Below, one piece after another: positions 17,517 through 26,044 of a stretch of DNA of 64,000 nucleotides. Position 1 is the stretch's first letter. Each line of letters opens with the position of its first letter. Location of the stretch: the NCBI RefSeq assembly GCF_038051945.1, contig NZ_CP150302.1:2294001-2358000 (forward strand), written 5' to 3'. The position numbers were made by a program, and so were the translations under genes. Source of the stretch: Paenibacillus sp. FSL H3-0469 (GTDB taxonomy: Bacteria; Bacillota; Bacilli; Paenibacillales; Paenibacillaceae). The notes below the pieces were generated by a model. The model was not told the DNA's origin. It worked only from the letters and a program-made list of their open reading frames with translations, and searched no databases.

Positions 17517-17608
17517 TATCATCATGCCTCCTGTTCTGTATTTACACTCTCATTGTACCGGCCCTGGAGGGGGGCGGGCTTTCAATAATACGGGCTGTTT
17601 TTATAAAA

Positions 17609-17625
17609 ACCCGCACTAGGCGGGT
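17609..17625 (-). terminator. Terminator after the response regulator gene
   Basis: On the minus strand ACCCGC, a 5-nt loop and GCGGGT are followed by TTTTAT. It lies between the two-component genes and the solute-binding protein gene. Readthrough here would couple them. Confidence 0.7.
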
Positions 17626-18048
17626 GGTGAGGATTCTCGGCTCTGCATTGCTAATTAGTTCTCTGGGGGACGGCGGCAGAACGCCCGGCCTTGGCAAAGA
17701 AACAAGTGGAAAAACGTATTCTAATTTCTCCATTTCTTATAAAGTTACCTCAACAAGTGGAAAAACAGCATCTAATATTAGCATTTTCTCTGCTTTGCCG
17801 GAATTATGTATACTTAAGTGTTGTTTATCCAACTATTCCTCCGTCAGTGTTCATACGTTCGGCAACAGGTGTATAAAATCCAACTAAATTCTGCGCAGGA
17901 GCAACCTTCTCCTAGTTCCCTTAACATAGTTTCCAGCACCTCCAGTCAGTCAACCAGCAGGATGCTGCGCACCTTAGGCACGATACCTGCCTGCTCAGCA
18001 AGAAGCCCCGCCTCCGGTAGGAGAAGCGGAGCTTCGTAATGGTCATCA
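17626..18048. repeat. Intergenic region with AGTGGAAAAAC-type repeats
   Basis: AACAAGTGGAAAAACGTATTCTAATTT (near 17701) and CAACAAGTGGAAAAACAGCATCTAAT (near 17752) are two direct copies. GTGTATAAAATCCAACTAA near 17869 looks like an inverted copy. Related copies occur at 39549-39740. No gene is visible here. Confidence 0.55.
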
Positions 18049-19644
18049 TCATGGAGCAGATTTGTGCCTCAAGCGGTAAGCTGCCGGGGTTTCGCCTGTC
18101 CATTTTTTGAATACGGTGGAGAAATAGGAGAGGGTATCGAAGCCGGTATCTAAGGCAATCTCCCCGATGCTCGCCGTGCTTTCGACCAGCCTCTGCTTCG
18201 CCGCTCTGATCCGGCAGTCGTTCAGGTACTCCTTCACAGTCTGGCCGGTCCCGTTCTTGAATACCTTGGCCAGATAATCCGCGGTCAGGTATACGCTGGC
18301 TGCAACATCCTCCCGGCTCAGATCCTGGGTATAGTGCTCCTGAATGAACCGCTTGGCCCGCTCGACCACCCCTTCGGACTGCAGCACCTCCTTGATGGAA
18401 TCGAGCGTCTTGTCCGTCAGCGCCTGCGCCCATTTCATGAAGTCGAACACGCTGCTCTCGGCATCCTGGGCCAATTGCTGGCTGAGCTCGCCCTCGAAGA
18501 GGCGGTGCGCCTGAATATGGTGCCGCGCGAGCAGCGAATAGACCACCTGAAGCAGGTCCTCGCGGATCGAATGGAGCGTGGCCGCATCCAGCTTATTCAG
18601 ACTCGTCAGCAGCTCCAGTTCTTTCTTGAGCCGGTTCACAATCTGCGCTTTCTCCTGCTGGACGAACAGCAGAGTGAACAGCTCCGTATCCAGAGTGTAG
18701 CGCTCGGTCAGATCCACATGGAAGGGCTTATTGGGCAAATGCAGCTTGCCACGGAAAATAATATTTGACTCGTCCGCCTGCTCCAGCTCTGTCTTAAGCT
18801 GCGCCAGGCGGGAGATCGCCGCAGGCTCACTGAAGTAACAAGTAGCCGTACATTTCAGATACTGCCTGGACAGCCGGATGATCTCTCCGGCGCCCGCCTC
18901 CAGCTCCTTCATATCCGCCGGACTCTCGGCAATGATTGCATTGTAGAATACTTTATCGGCCTGATAGGCAATCATCCGTCCGCTGCCCACCCGGCTGCTG
19001 AGAATTTCAGAGACCAGGTTCGAGAGGGCGTAATGGAAGATGCTCTCATCCCATTCCCGTTCAATCTGGGAGCGGGGAACGCTTACCAGCAGCAGCCTAT
19101 ACTCCGCATGCACCTGAACGGCCAGCTCCCGCTTCTGTACCTCACTCTGGATTAGCTCACGCCGGGGAGAGATCGTCGCCGTCAGCACATCGCTCCAGAA
19201 GGTGCGTTCCATCAGATCCTGGTTCTTCAGCCACGCATGGCCCAGCTTGCTGTATTCGCCTAGCATGATTTTGTTCTTCAACCTATCCATAGACTTACGC
19301 AGCGCCGCTTCCAGCTCCTGCTTGTCCAGCGGCTTGACCAGATACGAGTCGGCGTCATACGAGATCGCCTTGGAGGCGAAGGTGAAGCTCTCATGACAGG
19401 TCAGGAAGATGAATCCGCCTTCATAATGACGGTCTCTGGCCCACTTGATCATATCTATGCCCGACCCGCGCGGCATTTCAATATCGCAAATCATCAGATC
19501 CGGCTCGCCGTTCTCGAATAGTTGCTTCGCATCCTGTATATTATGAGCGGTGAGCACTTCCGTAATTCCGAATTCCTCCCAATTCACAATGCCGCGCAGC
19601 GCTTCAATTGTAGGAATATCATCGTCAATCAGCATACAACGCAT
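18049..19644 (-). CDS. YesN-like response regulator, AraC output
   Basis: The product is 531 residues. The receiver domain has the phosphorylation site D54 in MICDIEMPRGSG, acidic D8/D9 near the N-terminus, and the conserved lysine in VKPLDKQE. A central region of about 250 residues precedes two AraC-type helix-turn-helix motifs (SREDVAASVYLTADYLAKVF, then ASIGEIALDTGFDTLSYFS). It is expected to activate the adjacent importer genes. GGAGG lies within the end of the kinase gene, and the kinase stop is 1 bp before this ATG, so translation is coupled. Confidence 0.92.
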   Translation of the reverse strand: MRCMLIDDDIPTIEALRGIVNWEEFGITEVLTAHNIQDAKQLFENGEPDLMICDIEMPRGSGIDMIKWARDRHYEGGFIFLTCHESFTFASKAISYDADSYLVKPLDKQELEAALRKSMDRLKNKIMLGEYSKLGHAWLKNQDLMERTFWSDVLTATISPRRELIQSEVQKRELAVQVHAEYRLLLVSVPRSQIEREWDESIFHYALSNLVSEILSSRVGSGRMIAYQADKVFYNAIIAESPADMKELEAGAGEIIRLSRQYLKCTATCYFSEPAAISRLAQLKTELEQADESNIIFRGKLHLPNKPFHVDLTERYTLDTELFTLLFVQQEKAQIVNRLKKELELLTSLNKLDAATLHSIREDLLQVVYSLLARHHIQAHRLFEGELSQQLAQDAESSVFDFMKWAQALTDKTLDSIKEVLQSEGVVERAKRFIQEHYTQDLSREDVAASVYLTADYLAKVFKNGTGQTVKEYLNDCRIRAAKQRLVESTASIGEIALDTGFDTLSYFSTVFKKWTGETPAAYRLRHKSAP

Positions 19645-19645
19645 A

Positions 19646-21364
19646 TTATCCTCCCTCTAAGCCGGGCTGGCTCCATTCCGTTGGCTTCACAGGAATCCAC
19701 AGCTCAACCCTCGCACCTGTAGACCCGATATTCGACAGCTTTAGCAGATCCTCCCGTTTGTAGAGCAGTCTGAGGGTCTTGCGGATATTGGCAATGCCCA
19801 CTCTGCCGCCATCCTCTCCTGCCTCTTCTCGTTCCGGCTGATCCAGCCACTCCGAAGTGAAGCCTGCCCCGTTATCTTCTATTACAATGCTGACAAATGA
19901 ACTATCGTCCCGCCGCTCCATCCGCACTCTGATGAAAATAGACAGCAGCTCCTGAACGAACATGGCATGCTTGAACGTATTCTCCACAAAGGTCTGAATC
20001 ATGAACTGCGGAATCGGCACCTGCCGCGCTTCCTCCTGCATCTCGATCATGAAAAAAATCTGCTCAGGATAACGGATCTCCTGCATCCGGATATAATTCT
20101 CAGTATGCCGGATCTCCTCCTCCATCGTCACTTCCATCAGCCCCCCTCGGAACATATACCGGAGATGCTCGGAGAGGCAGTGGATCAGCCGGCGGATCTC
20201 CTCATTTTTATTCTGATAGGTTAGGCTCGTAATCGTTGAGATCGCATTCAGGAAAAAATGGGGCCGGATCTGCATCTGCAGATACTTGATCTCGGCGCGG
20301 CTGATCTCGATCTGTTCTTCATAGGACTGGATCTTCAGATCCTTGATCTCACTGACCATGGACTCCAGCGCATGGAACAGCTTCAGGAATTCCAGCGAGT
20401 AGGGGGTATTCTGCGGAATCTGATATTCCAGCTGCCCCTGCTCGACTGCCTTCGCTGCCTTCACCAGCTCCAGAATCGGCCTCAGTACATCCCTCGTCAG
20501 GAATCTCAGCACCAGCGGCACCACGATAACCGAGAGAATCGCGAGCAGGACGATCCCCCATTGAATCAGCTTCAGGCCCGTGAACAGGCTACCCTTGGTA
20601 ACCATTTGGGTCATCTGTCCGAACTCGCCGATCGGTTCAGATACAATCAGGTACTCCCGCTTATACTGCCTGCTTAAGCTCTCAAGCGTCGTCTCTCCCT
20701 CCTGCAGAGAGATATTACTCGCTGCCAGTATAGTTCCCTTAGAATCACTCAGCACATACCGGTTCTGATCATTCCCTCCCCTGTCGACCATGGCCAGCAG
20801 CGTGTCCGCTTTCACCAGCGTTCCGAAGCTGACTCCTGAATACGAAATATATTTGAACAAGTAAGACTCGCCGCGGATCTGGAAGACCTTCCATTCGCCG
20901 CTATGTTCTGCCGGAGCCGTACTGAATGTATGCATATTTATAAAATCCACCAGAGCCAGCTTATCCTCCGATTGAATCCGGCGGTTGAACTGCTCCAGCA
21001 CCAGCTCATCCGAGAGCCTGATGAACATGCCGTCGCTCGAATTATCGCCTGCTATTTTGGCTTGCAGACTATTTTTGAGCTGCTGGACCCTGAAATACCG
21101 GCTGTTCTCATCCATCCCCGCCGAATTCACCGCAGCATCCACGTTATGGTCGAACACCTCAATGAGGTCCTTGGAGAAATTGTTGAAGTTATTATGAATA
21201 TTGGCCTGATAGAGGGCCAGTGTATTACGCGAGCTAGTCAGAGCATTGCTCCGCACTACCTCCAGGGAGTAGATGTTACTCAGAACAAGGATGGACAGCA
21301 GGATCGCAAGAATCACTGTCATCTGCAACGAAAATTTGAACACGATACTGTTGGTTCGGATCAT
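19646..21364 (-). CDS. YesM-like sensor histidine kinase
   Basis: The product is 572 residues. A membrane segment at about 10-30, an extracellular sensor region of about 240 residues, a second membrane segment (LIQWGIVLLAILSVIVVPLV) and a HAMP domain precede the kinase core. The phosphoacceptor is H369 in the HisKA-like motif IRPHFFLNAIS. N-box (VENTFKHAMF) and G-box (IEDNGAGF) of the ATP-binding domain are present. It would sense an extracellular sugar, or the loaded binding protein, and phosphorylate the downstream regulator. GGAAGAGGCGGGG precedes the ATG, and a stable hairpin lies just upstream. Confidence 0.92.
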   Translation of the reverse strand: MIRTNSIVFKFSLQMTVILAILLSILVLSNIYSLEVVRSNALTSSRNTLALYQANIHNNFNNFSKDLIEVFDHNVDAAVNSAGMDENSRYFRVQQLKNSLQAKIAGDNSSDGMFIRLSDELVLEQFNRRIQSEDKLALVDFINMHTFSTAPAEHSGEWKVFQIRGESYLFKYISYSGVSFGTLVKADTLLAMVDRGGNDQNRYVLSDSKGTILAASNISLQEGETTLESLSRQYKREYLIVSEPIGEFGQMTQMVTKGSLFTGLKLIQWGIVLLAILSVIVVPLVLRFLTRDVLRPILELVKAAKAVEQGQLEYQIPQNTPYSLEFLKLFHALESMVSEIKDLKIQSYEEQIEISRAEIKYLQMQIRPHFFLNAISTITSLTYQNKNEEIRRLIHCLSEHLRYMFRGGLMEVTMEEEIRHTENYIRMQEIRYPEQIFFMIEMQEEARQVPIPQFMIQTFVENTFKHAMFVQELLSIFIRVRMERRDDSSFVSIVIEDNGAGFTSEWLDQPEREEAGEDGGRVGIANIRKTLRLLYKREDLLKLSNIGSTGARVELWIPVKPTEWSQPGLEGG

Positions 21365-21394
21365 CCCCGCCTCTTCCTTTCCCCGGAATTCAGC

Positions 21395-21434
21395 ACGCCC
21401 CTGAGCCGATACCTTCTGTCGGACCCAGGGGCGT
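21395..21434 (-). promoter_or_regulatory. Leader hairpin of the two-component operon
   Basis: Perfect outer arms ACGCCCCTG / CAGGGGCGT and inner arms CCGA / TCGG enclose a 9-nt loop. It sits 31 bp before the kinase ATG. No U-tract follows, so it is more likely a leader structure than a terminator. Confidence 0.45.
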
Positions 21435-21490
21435 ATAAGTATGCAATTTGCGGTTATATTGATTATGATTAAAAGTTTCTCTTTTTGGGG

Positions 21491-21660
21491 ATGGGCGTGA
21501 CTCCAGAGAATGTTTGGCCCTCCGGCCGCTGCCCATCCCCAGATTTCTTGATTACACCGCTTTTCGCGGTAGAAATCCGGTGACAGCTGATGCTTCCGAA
21601 GCGAGCTTTCCTACGGAAAGCTTTCAGGCGGATGCTACCGCTCCTACAGTTCCAAAATTC
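21491..21660 (+). repeat. Dispersed intergenic repeat, copy B (longest)
   Basis: TCCGGCCGCTGCCC, CAGATTTCTTGATTACACCGC, TTCGCGGTAGAAATCCG and TACAGTTCCAAAATTC occur in the same order as in the copy near 62371. Several small hairpins are embedded, including AGCTTTCC-TAC-GGAAAGCT at 21604-21622. It occupies most of the gap between the esterase stop and the kinase leader. Confidence 0.75.
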
Positions 21661-21694
21661 TCCTCCGCCACTTTTCCCTGTCAATTTTATAAAG

Positions 21695-22507
21695 TTAATC
21701 TATATAGCTAGTTTGCTGGTTAACCGCCCAGTCCAGCGCAGCTTCGATATGCTTATCCCAGTACGCCCAGTTATGGTCGCCAGGGCCTTCTTCATAGTAA
21801 TGGGCAGCCTGCACGCTGTCCAGGAACTGATGGAACCGGCGGTTCACATCCAGCAGCATATCCTCGGTTCCGCACGCCATATACAGCTCCGGCAGGGCAA
21901 GTCCCTGCACCCTCACATCACGCACCAGCTGCTCGGGGTCCTTGTCGCTGCCGAGCAGCTTACTCAGATCGCCGAAGACGCTGGCATAGTAGGAATAACT
22001 GGCAATTCCGTCTTTATAGTCTGGGGCAATATTGGCTACTCTATACGGAATTAAGGCCGAGGATAAGGCAATGATCCGGCCGAAGCGCTCCGCGTATTTC
22101 AGACCGTTGCGGATCGCACCGTATCCGCCCATCGATAAGCCGCCGATCCAGGTATCCTCTCTGGCTGCTGATAGCGGGAACAGCTTACGGGTGAAGTCTA
22201 CCAGCTCTCTGCCGATATACTCACCGTAATATTCTTCCCTAAGCTCATCATTGACATAGAAGCGGTTCTCTCCGGCCGGCATGAATACTGCCACCTGATG
22301 CCTGTCCGCCAGCTCTCTGATCCTTGAGAAGTTCAGCCAGTCGTTCTGGCTGCCGGAGAAGCCGTGCAGCAGATAGAGCGATCTCAAGGGCTGGCCCGAC
22401 CAGGCCGGCAATCCCCAGCCCTCCGGCAGATCCACCGGCAATATGGCCTGGATCGTGACCTCCCGCTTCAGACTCGCCGAGAACAGGCTGATTTGCATTG
22501 TAGCCAT
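21695..22507 (-). CDS. Esterase, alpha/beta-hydrolase (esterase-D type)
   Basis: The product is about 270 residues. LYLLHGFSGSQNDW gives the oxyanion loop, GLSMGGYGAIRNGL the nucleophile elbow, and EEGPGDHNWAYWDKHIEAAL the catalytic histidine of PF00756 putative esterases (tributyrin and acetyl-xylan esterase relatives). No signal peptide is present, so it is cytoplasmic. Several ATGs are stacked; the third, at 22507, is best spaced from GGGGG (the longest frame starts at 22513). It is the last gene of the sucrose-type operon. Removing acyl groups from imported sugars would fit its place. Confidence 0.85.
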   Translation of the reverse strand: MATMQISLFSASLKREVTIQAILPVDLPEGWGLPAWSGQPLRSLYLLHGFSGSQNDWLNFSRIRELADRHQVAVFMPAGENRFYVNDELREEYYGEYIGRELVDFTRKLFPLSAAREDTWIGGLSMGGYGAIRNGLKYAERFGRIIALSSALIPYRVANIAPDYKDGIASYSYYASVFGDLSKLLGSDKDPEQLVRDVRVQGLALPELYMACGTEDMLLDVNRRFHQFLDSVQAAHYYEEGPGDHNWAYWDKHIEAALDWAVNQQTSYID

Positions 22508-22533
22508 CATCATTCCCCCTTAACGAATTAGAA

Positions 22534-24000
22534 TCAGACCCAGTATACCGCTTCTTGTCCCTGCTGATCTATATATTCGATAACAGTCTTATAATTCTGC
22601 AGGTTAATGTGCAGCCGGCAATATGCTGTTCCTTGCTCCCACATCAGCCTGATTTCATCCGCCTCTGCCTCCAGCACCCGGAAGGTTCCATTGAAGGCGC
22701 TATACTCATTGCGGAAGCGGATCAGCTTCATCAGCCGCTGCACAACCTCGCGCTGTGATTCGGCTTCAATCTCCTCCAGCGTATAGTTATGGCGGTTGAT
22801 CTCCCGTCCTTCGCCTGTCAGGGCCACCTGCTCCAGATCATTACGGCCAGCCAGCAGGCCTACATAATAGACCTGCGGAATACCCGGCGCGAAGAATTGA
22901 ATCGCTCTGGCTGCCAGATACGCATCGTCATCCTCATTCAGTACACTGTAGTACGTGCAGCGGATCTGATGGACATCGAAGCCATCCGGCGCTTTATGCT
23001 CCTCGGACAGAATCAGACTCAGGTTCGCCCCGCGCTCCACGCAGAGATCCACCAGCTCCCGCGCTTCCTTCGTATCGATCAGATCATCCAGATCCGGCTT
23101 CACCGGAACACCGTCATGACAGTCCAGCATCGTGAACTGCTGATGCGGGCGGGTCCGCAGATAGTCGTACAGCGCCGTATTGGATCTGCCGGTAAGCGCC
23201 TCAAGCACGCGGTAAGGCAGAATGAAATCATAGATCCAGCAGCCGTACTCCGATAGCTTGGTCTGGATACTGTGGTGTGCATGCACCTCGGGCAGCAGCT
23301 CTATATCCAGCGAATCCGCCATCTCCTTGATCCAATCCAGGAATTCATAAATCTCCGGCTCCACATAAAAACAACTGGTGCCCAGCTTCTTGATCACGTA
23401 CCCGACCGCATCCAGCCGGACGATCTTGACATTCTGCTCTTTGAAGTTCAGGAAGAACTGCCGCAGCAGGTCGCGGGTAAGCGGAGAATGGATATCCAGA
23501 TCAATCTGCTCGGAAGGGTCGGTTTTGCCAAAAGTGGTCCAGACCTTCTCTTCCTCCCCTCCGGAGGTCGTGAAGGTAGAATACGGCAACGGCCGCCGCA
23601 GGAACATCTTCCCGATATCTGCACGCACAGGCTTGCCATCCTCCCAGATCTTGTCCAGGGTGATGAACAGATCCGCATATTCAGAAGCCCGGCCATGCTC
23701 CAGGAAGTCCTGGAAATACGGCGATTGCCTGGAGATATGATTGACCATCAGATCCACCAGCACATCGAATTCTACCCCGATGCTGCGAATATCCTCCCAG
23801 GTGCCGAATTCCGGCTCGATCTCAAGATACGTCAGCGGCGCAAAGCCGCGGTCCCCGGAGGAAGGAAAAGGCGGAAGGATGTGAATCCCCCCGGCAAACA
23901 GTCCGGCGAAAGGACCGCGAAGTACCTGATGCAGCTGCTTCAGGTCTCCGCCCAGCGAATCGGGATAGGTAATTAACTGCACTTGATTCTTCAGTGTCAT
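22534..24000 (-). CDS. Sucrose phosphorylase or sucrose-6'-phosphate phosphorylase (GH13_18)
   Basis: The product is a 488-residue GH13 barrel. Catalytic residues are D197 in RLDAVGY, E238 in LLPEVHA and D296 in LDCHDGV. PGIPQVYYVGLLAGRND and GREINRHNYT are specific to the sucrose-phosphorylase branch. It splits its substrate with phosphate, releasing glucose-1-phosphate plus fructose or fructose-6-phosphate. The loop FLRRPLPY (133-140) and DVHQ with His344 look like the sucrose-6'-phosphate variant rather than the classical enzyme, which I recall as having Pro and Tyr there. A PfkB kinase gene lies 11 bp upstream, which fits either reading. GGAGG precedes the ATG. Confidence 0.88.
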   Translation of the reverse strand: MTLKNQVQLITYPDSLGGDLKQLHQVLRGPFAGLFAGGIHILPPFPSSGDRGFAPLTYLEIEPEFGTWEDIRSIGVEFDVLVDLMVNHISRQSPYFQDFLEHGRASEYADLFITLDKIWEDGKPVRADIGKMFLRRPLPYSTFTTSGGEEEKVWTTFGKTDPSEQIDLDIHSPLTRDLLRQFFLNFKEQNVKIVRLDAVGYVIKKLGTSCFYVEPEIYEFLDWIKEMADSLDIELLPEVHAHHSIQTKLSEYGCWIYDFILPYRVLEALTGRSNTALYDYLRTRPHQQFTMLDCHDGVPVKPDLDDLIDTKEARELVDLCVERGANLSLILSEEHKAPDGFDVHQIRCTYYSVLNEDDDAYLAARAIQFFAPGIPQVYYVGLLAGRNDLEQVALTGEGREINRHNYTLEEIEAESQREVVQRLMKLIRFRNEYSAFNGTFRVLEAEADEIRLMWEQGTAYCRLHINLQNYKTVIEYIDQQGQEAVYWV

Positions 24001-24011
24001 TTCAGAGCCTC

Positions 24012-24968
24012 CTACAGGTTGAATTCTTGCTTAATGGTCTCCAGCGCAGGCAGATCCACTACCGCACCCGTGAATTTCAGTTTGTACGCGCTGACGGCAA
24101 ACCCAAGCTCCAGCGCCTCTTCGAGCGTATACCCTTTAATAACAGCCGTATAGAAGCCGGACCAGAAGGCATCTCCTGCTCCAGTCGTATCTTCAATTTG
24201 CGTAGCCTTGGTGGCAAACGACTTCGTTTCGCTGCCGGTGGAGACGAGTGCCCCATCCTTGCCCAGCGTCAGAATGACCAGCTTCGCACCAAGCGCAAGG
24301 AATCTGGCGATCTGCTCCTCCGGCGTGCCGGGTCCGAACAGACGCTCGGCGTCATCCTCGGAAGGCTTGATGATATCCACCTGCGGGATGATGCTTTTGA
24401 CATAGGCTACGCCGTCTTCTCCCTTCTGCCAAATTGAGGGATGATAGTTGGGATCGAAGCCGATCAGCACCTTATGCTTCCTCGCCGTCCTGATCACCCG
24501 CTCTACCGCCCTACGGGACGGGTTCCTTGAGATCGGCCAGCACGAGAAGTGGACAATGCTGGAATGAATCAAGGCTTGCTCCAGCGCCTCATTGTACTCC
24601 AGCCGGTAATCCGCCGCACGGTAAAAGATCGGAACCGGCGTAGCCTGACTCTTCGTTATCACCACCATACTGGTAGAATCATCGACCTGCTGGATGCCGC
24701 TTGTCGCCATTCCGGCGCTCTGCAGCCGGTTCATCAAGTAGTTGCCAAGGCTATCCCTGCCTACCGCCGAAGCCACATGCGACCGGATGCCCAGCTTCCC
24801 TGCATTAATGGCAATATTCGAAGGCGATCCGCCAAAATACCGGGTATATCCATCACATACCGTGTCCTCGCCATACTCATTGGAGATCATATCCACGAGC
24901 AGCTCGCCCACTGTTAACACATCGTTCGCCTGATCTTCAAACCGTATTGTCTCTCCGAGTCTAAACAC
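24012..24968 (-). CDS. PfkB-family sugar kinase (fructokinase type)
   Basis: The product is 318 residues from the chosen GTG at 24968, which stands 7 nt after AAGGGGG; the longer frame would begin with TTG at 24992 inside and before that site. TVGELLVDM at the N-terminus, YFGGSPSNIAIN and the C-terminal DTTGAGDAFWSGF (with the catalytic aspartate) define the PfkB ribokinase fold. It should phosphorylate a furanose sugar with ATP in the cytoplasm, by context fructose or the fructosyl part of sucrose. It is followed after 11 bp by the phosphorylase gene. Confidence 0.87.
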   Translation of the reverse strand: MFRLGETIRFEDQANDVLTVGELLVDMISNEYGEDTVCDGYTRYFGGSPSNIAINAGKLGIRSHVASAVGRDSLGNYLMNRLQSAGMATSGIQQVDDSTSMVVITKSQATPVPIFYRAADYRLEYNEALEQALIHSSIVHFSCWPISRNPSRRAVERVIRTARKHKVLIGFDPNYHPSIWQKGEDGVAYVKSIIPQVDIIKPSEDDAERLFGPGTPEEQIARFLALGAKLVILTLGKDGALVSTGSETKSFATKATQIEDTTGAGDAFWSGFYTAVIKGYTLEEALELGFAVSAYKLKFTGAVVDLPALETIKQEFNL

Positions 24969-25065
24969 CCGCACTCCCCCTTGGCACTCCAATATCCTTG
25001 CGTCCTATTCATTCTATGGGTTCTGTGTACGCAATACTTTCAAAAACCCGTCCTCTTTTTACAAT

Positions 25066-25998
25066 TTAAGAGTTCAAGGCTCTTGCTAAGGCATGGATAT
25101 AGCCTTCTCTGGCTCTGCGGGCGACCTCGGCTGCAGGAACAACATGCTCAAAGCCATGATAGCCCCCCGGGTAGAGATGAAATTCGACTTCTACACCGGC
25201 CTGTGCCAGCCTGGCCACATAGTCAATCGTCTCATCCCGGAACGGGTCGAGCTGTCCGACACAGGTATAGGCGGGCGGAAGCCCCGCCAGTTGATCCGCA
25301 CGGCCGGGTGCCGCATACGGGGAGGTGTCAGCGCCCCCGGCAGGACCGCCCAGGTACATCTCCCAAGCTACCAGATTGTTCGCCCGGTTCCACACCGCAG
25401 GGTGAGTTACCTCATAACTGGAAGGTGTAATGTTGCGGTCGTCCAGCATCGGATACAGCGGAAGCTGGAAGCAGAGGGCAGGACCTCCCTTATCTCTAGC
25501 CATCAGGGCCAAGGCAGCCGCCAGACCGCCGCCCGCACTCGCGCCGCCTACGGCAATCCGGGCCCTGTCAATCTGGAGATCATTCCCCGGATCTGCAAGC
25601 CACACCAATGCCGCGAAGCTGTCTTCCACCGCTGCCGGGTACGGATGCTCCGGGGCAAGGCGGTAATCGGGCGACACGACAACACAGTTAGCCGCGAGGA
25701 CGAAGCTCTCGCATAACGCATCATCGCCGCTCGGCTGGCCCAGAATATAGCCGCCCCCATGAGTCCATAGCAGGGCAGGCAGCTTATGCTTACTCCGCTT
25801 CGCCGGTTCAAAGATTCTGATCCGCACCGGCCCGGAACCGGCAATCAGGACCCGCTCCGTAATGCGGACGCAGTCTGACGGTTCAGCAGGCAACGGGACC
25901 ATATTCCGGGCTGCGGCCAGATCCCCCGGCAAATGCAGCGGCGGCAATCCGGCCATCCCCTCTCTTAACTCCGGGGCCACGCGGTGAATGAAATTCAT
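25066..25998 (-). CDS. Alpha/beta hydrolase, hormone-sensitive lipase family
   Basis: The product is 310 residues. THGGGYILG supplies the oxyanion HGGG motif, GGASAGGGLAAAL the nucleophile serine, GQLDPFRDE the aspartate and YPGGYHGFEH the histidine of the hydrolase-fold-3 family. It has no signal peptide and would be a cytoplasmic carboxylesterase. AGGGA lies 6 nt before the ATG. It stands between a LacI repressor gene and the kinase gene in the sucrose-type operon. This makes two esterases in one operon, which suggests acylated sugar substrates. Confidence 0.85.
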   Translation of the reverse strand: MNFIHRVAPELREGMAGLPPLHLPGDLAAARNMVPLPAEPSDCVRITERVLIAGSGPVRIRIFEPAKRSKHKLPALLWTHGGGYILGQPSGDDALCESFVLAANCVVVSPDYRLAPEHPYPAAVEDSFAALVWLADPGNDLQIDRARIAVGGASAGGGLAAALALMARDKGGPALCFQLPLYPMLDDRNITPSSYEVTHPAVWNRANNLVAWEMYLGGPAGGADTSPYAAPGRADQLAGLPPAYTCVGQLDPFRDETIDYVARLAQAGVEVEFHLYPGGYHGFEHVVPAAEVARRAREGYIHALARALNS

Positions 25999-26044
25999 CT
26001 ATATTCCCTCCATATCGTTCGAATGTGAATGAATCCTGTGTGCT

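Noticed and set aside
21395..21434. T-box or riboswitch in the kinase leader
   Set aside because: Only a simple two-part hairpin is present, with no conserved T-box sequence, no aptamer-like junctions and no terminator/antiterminator pair.
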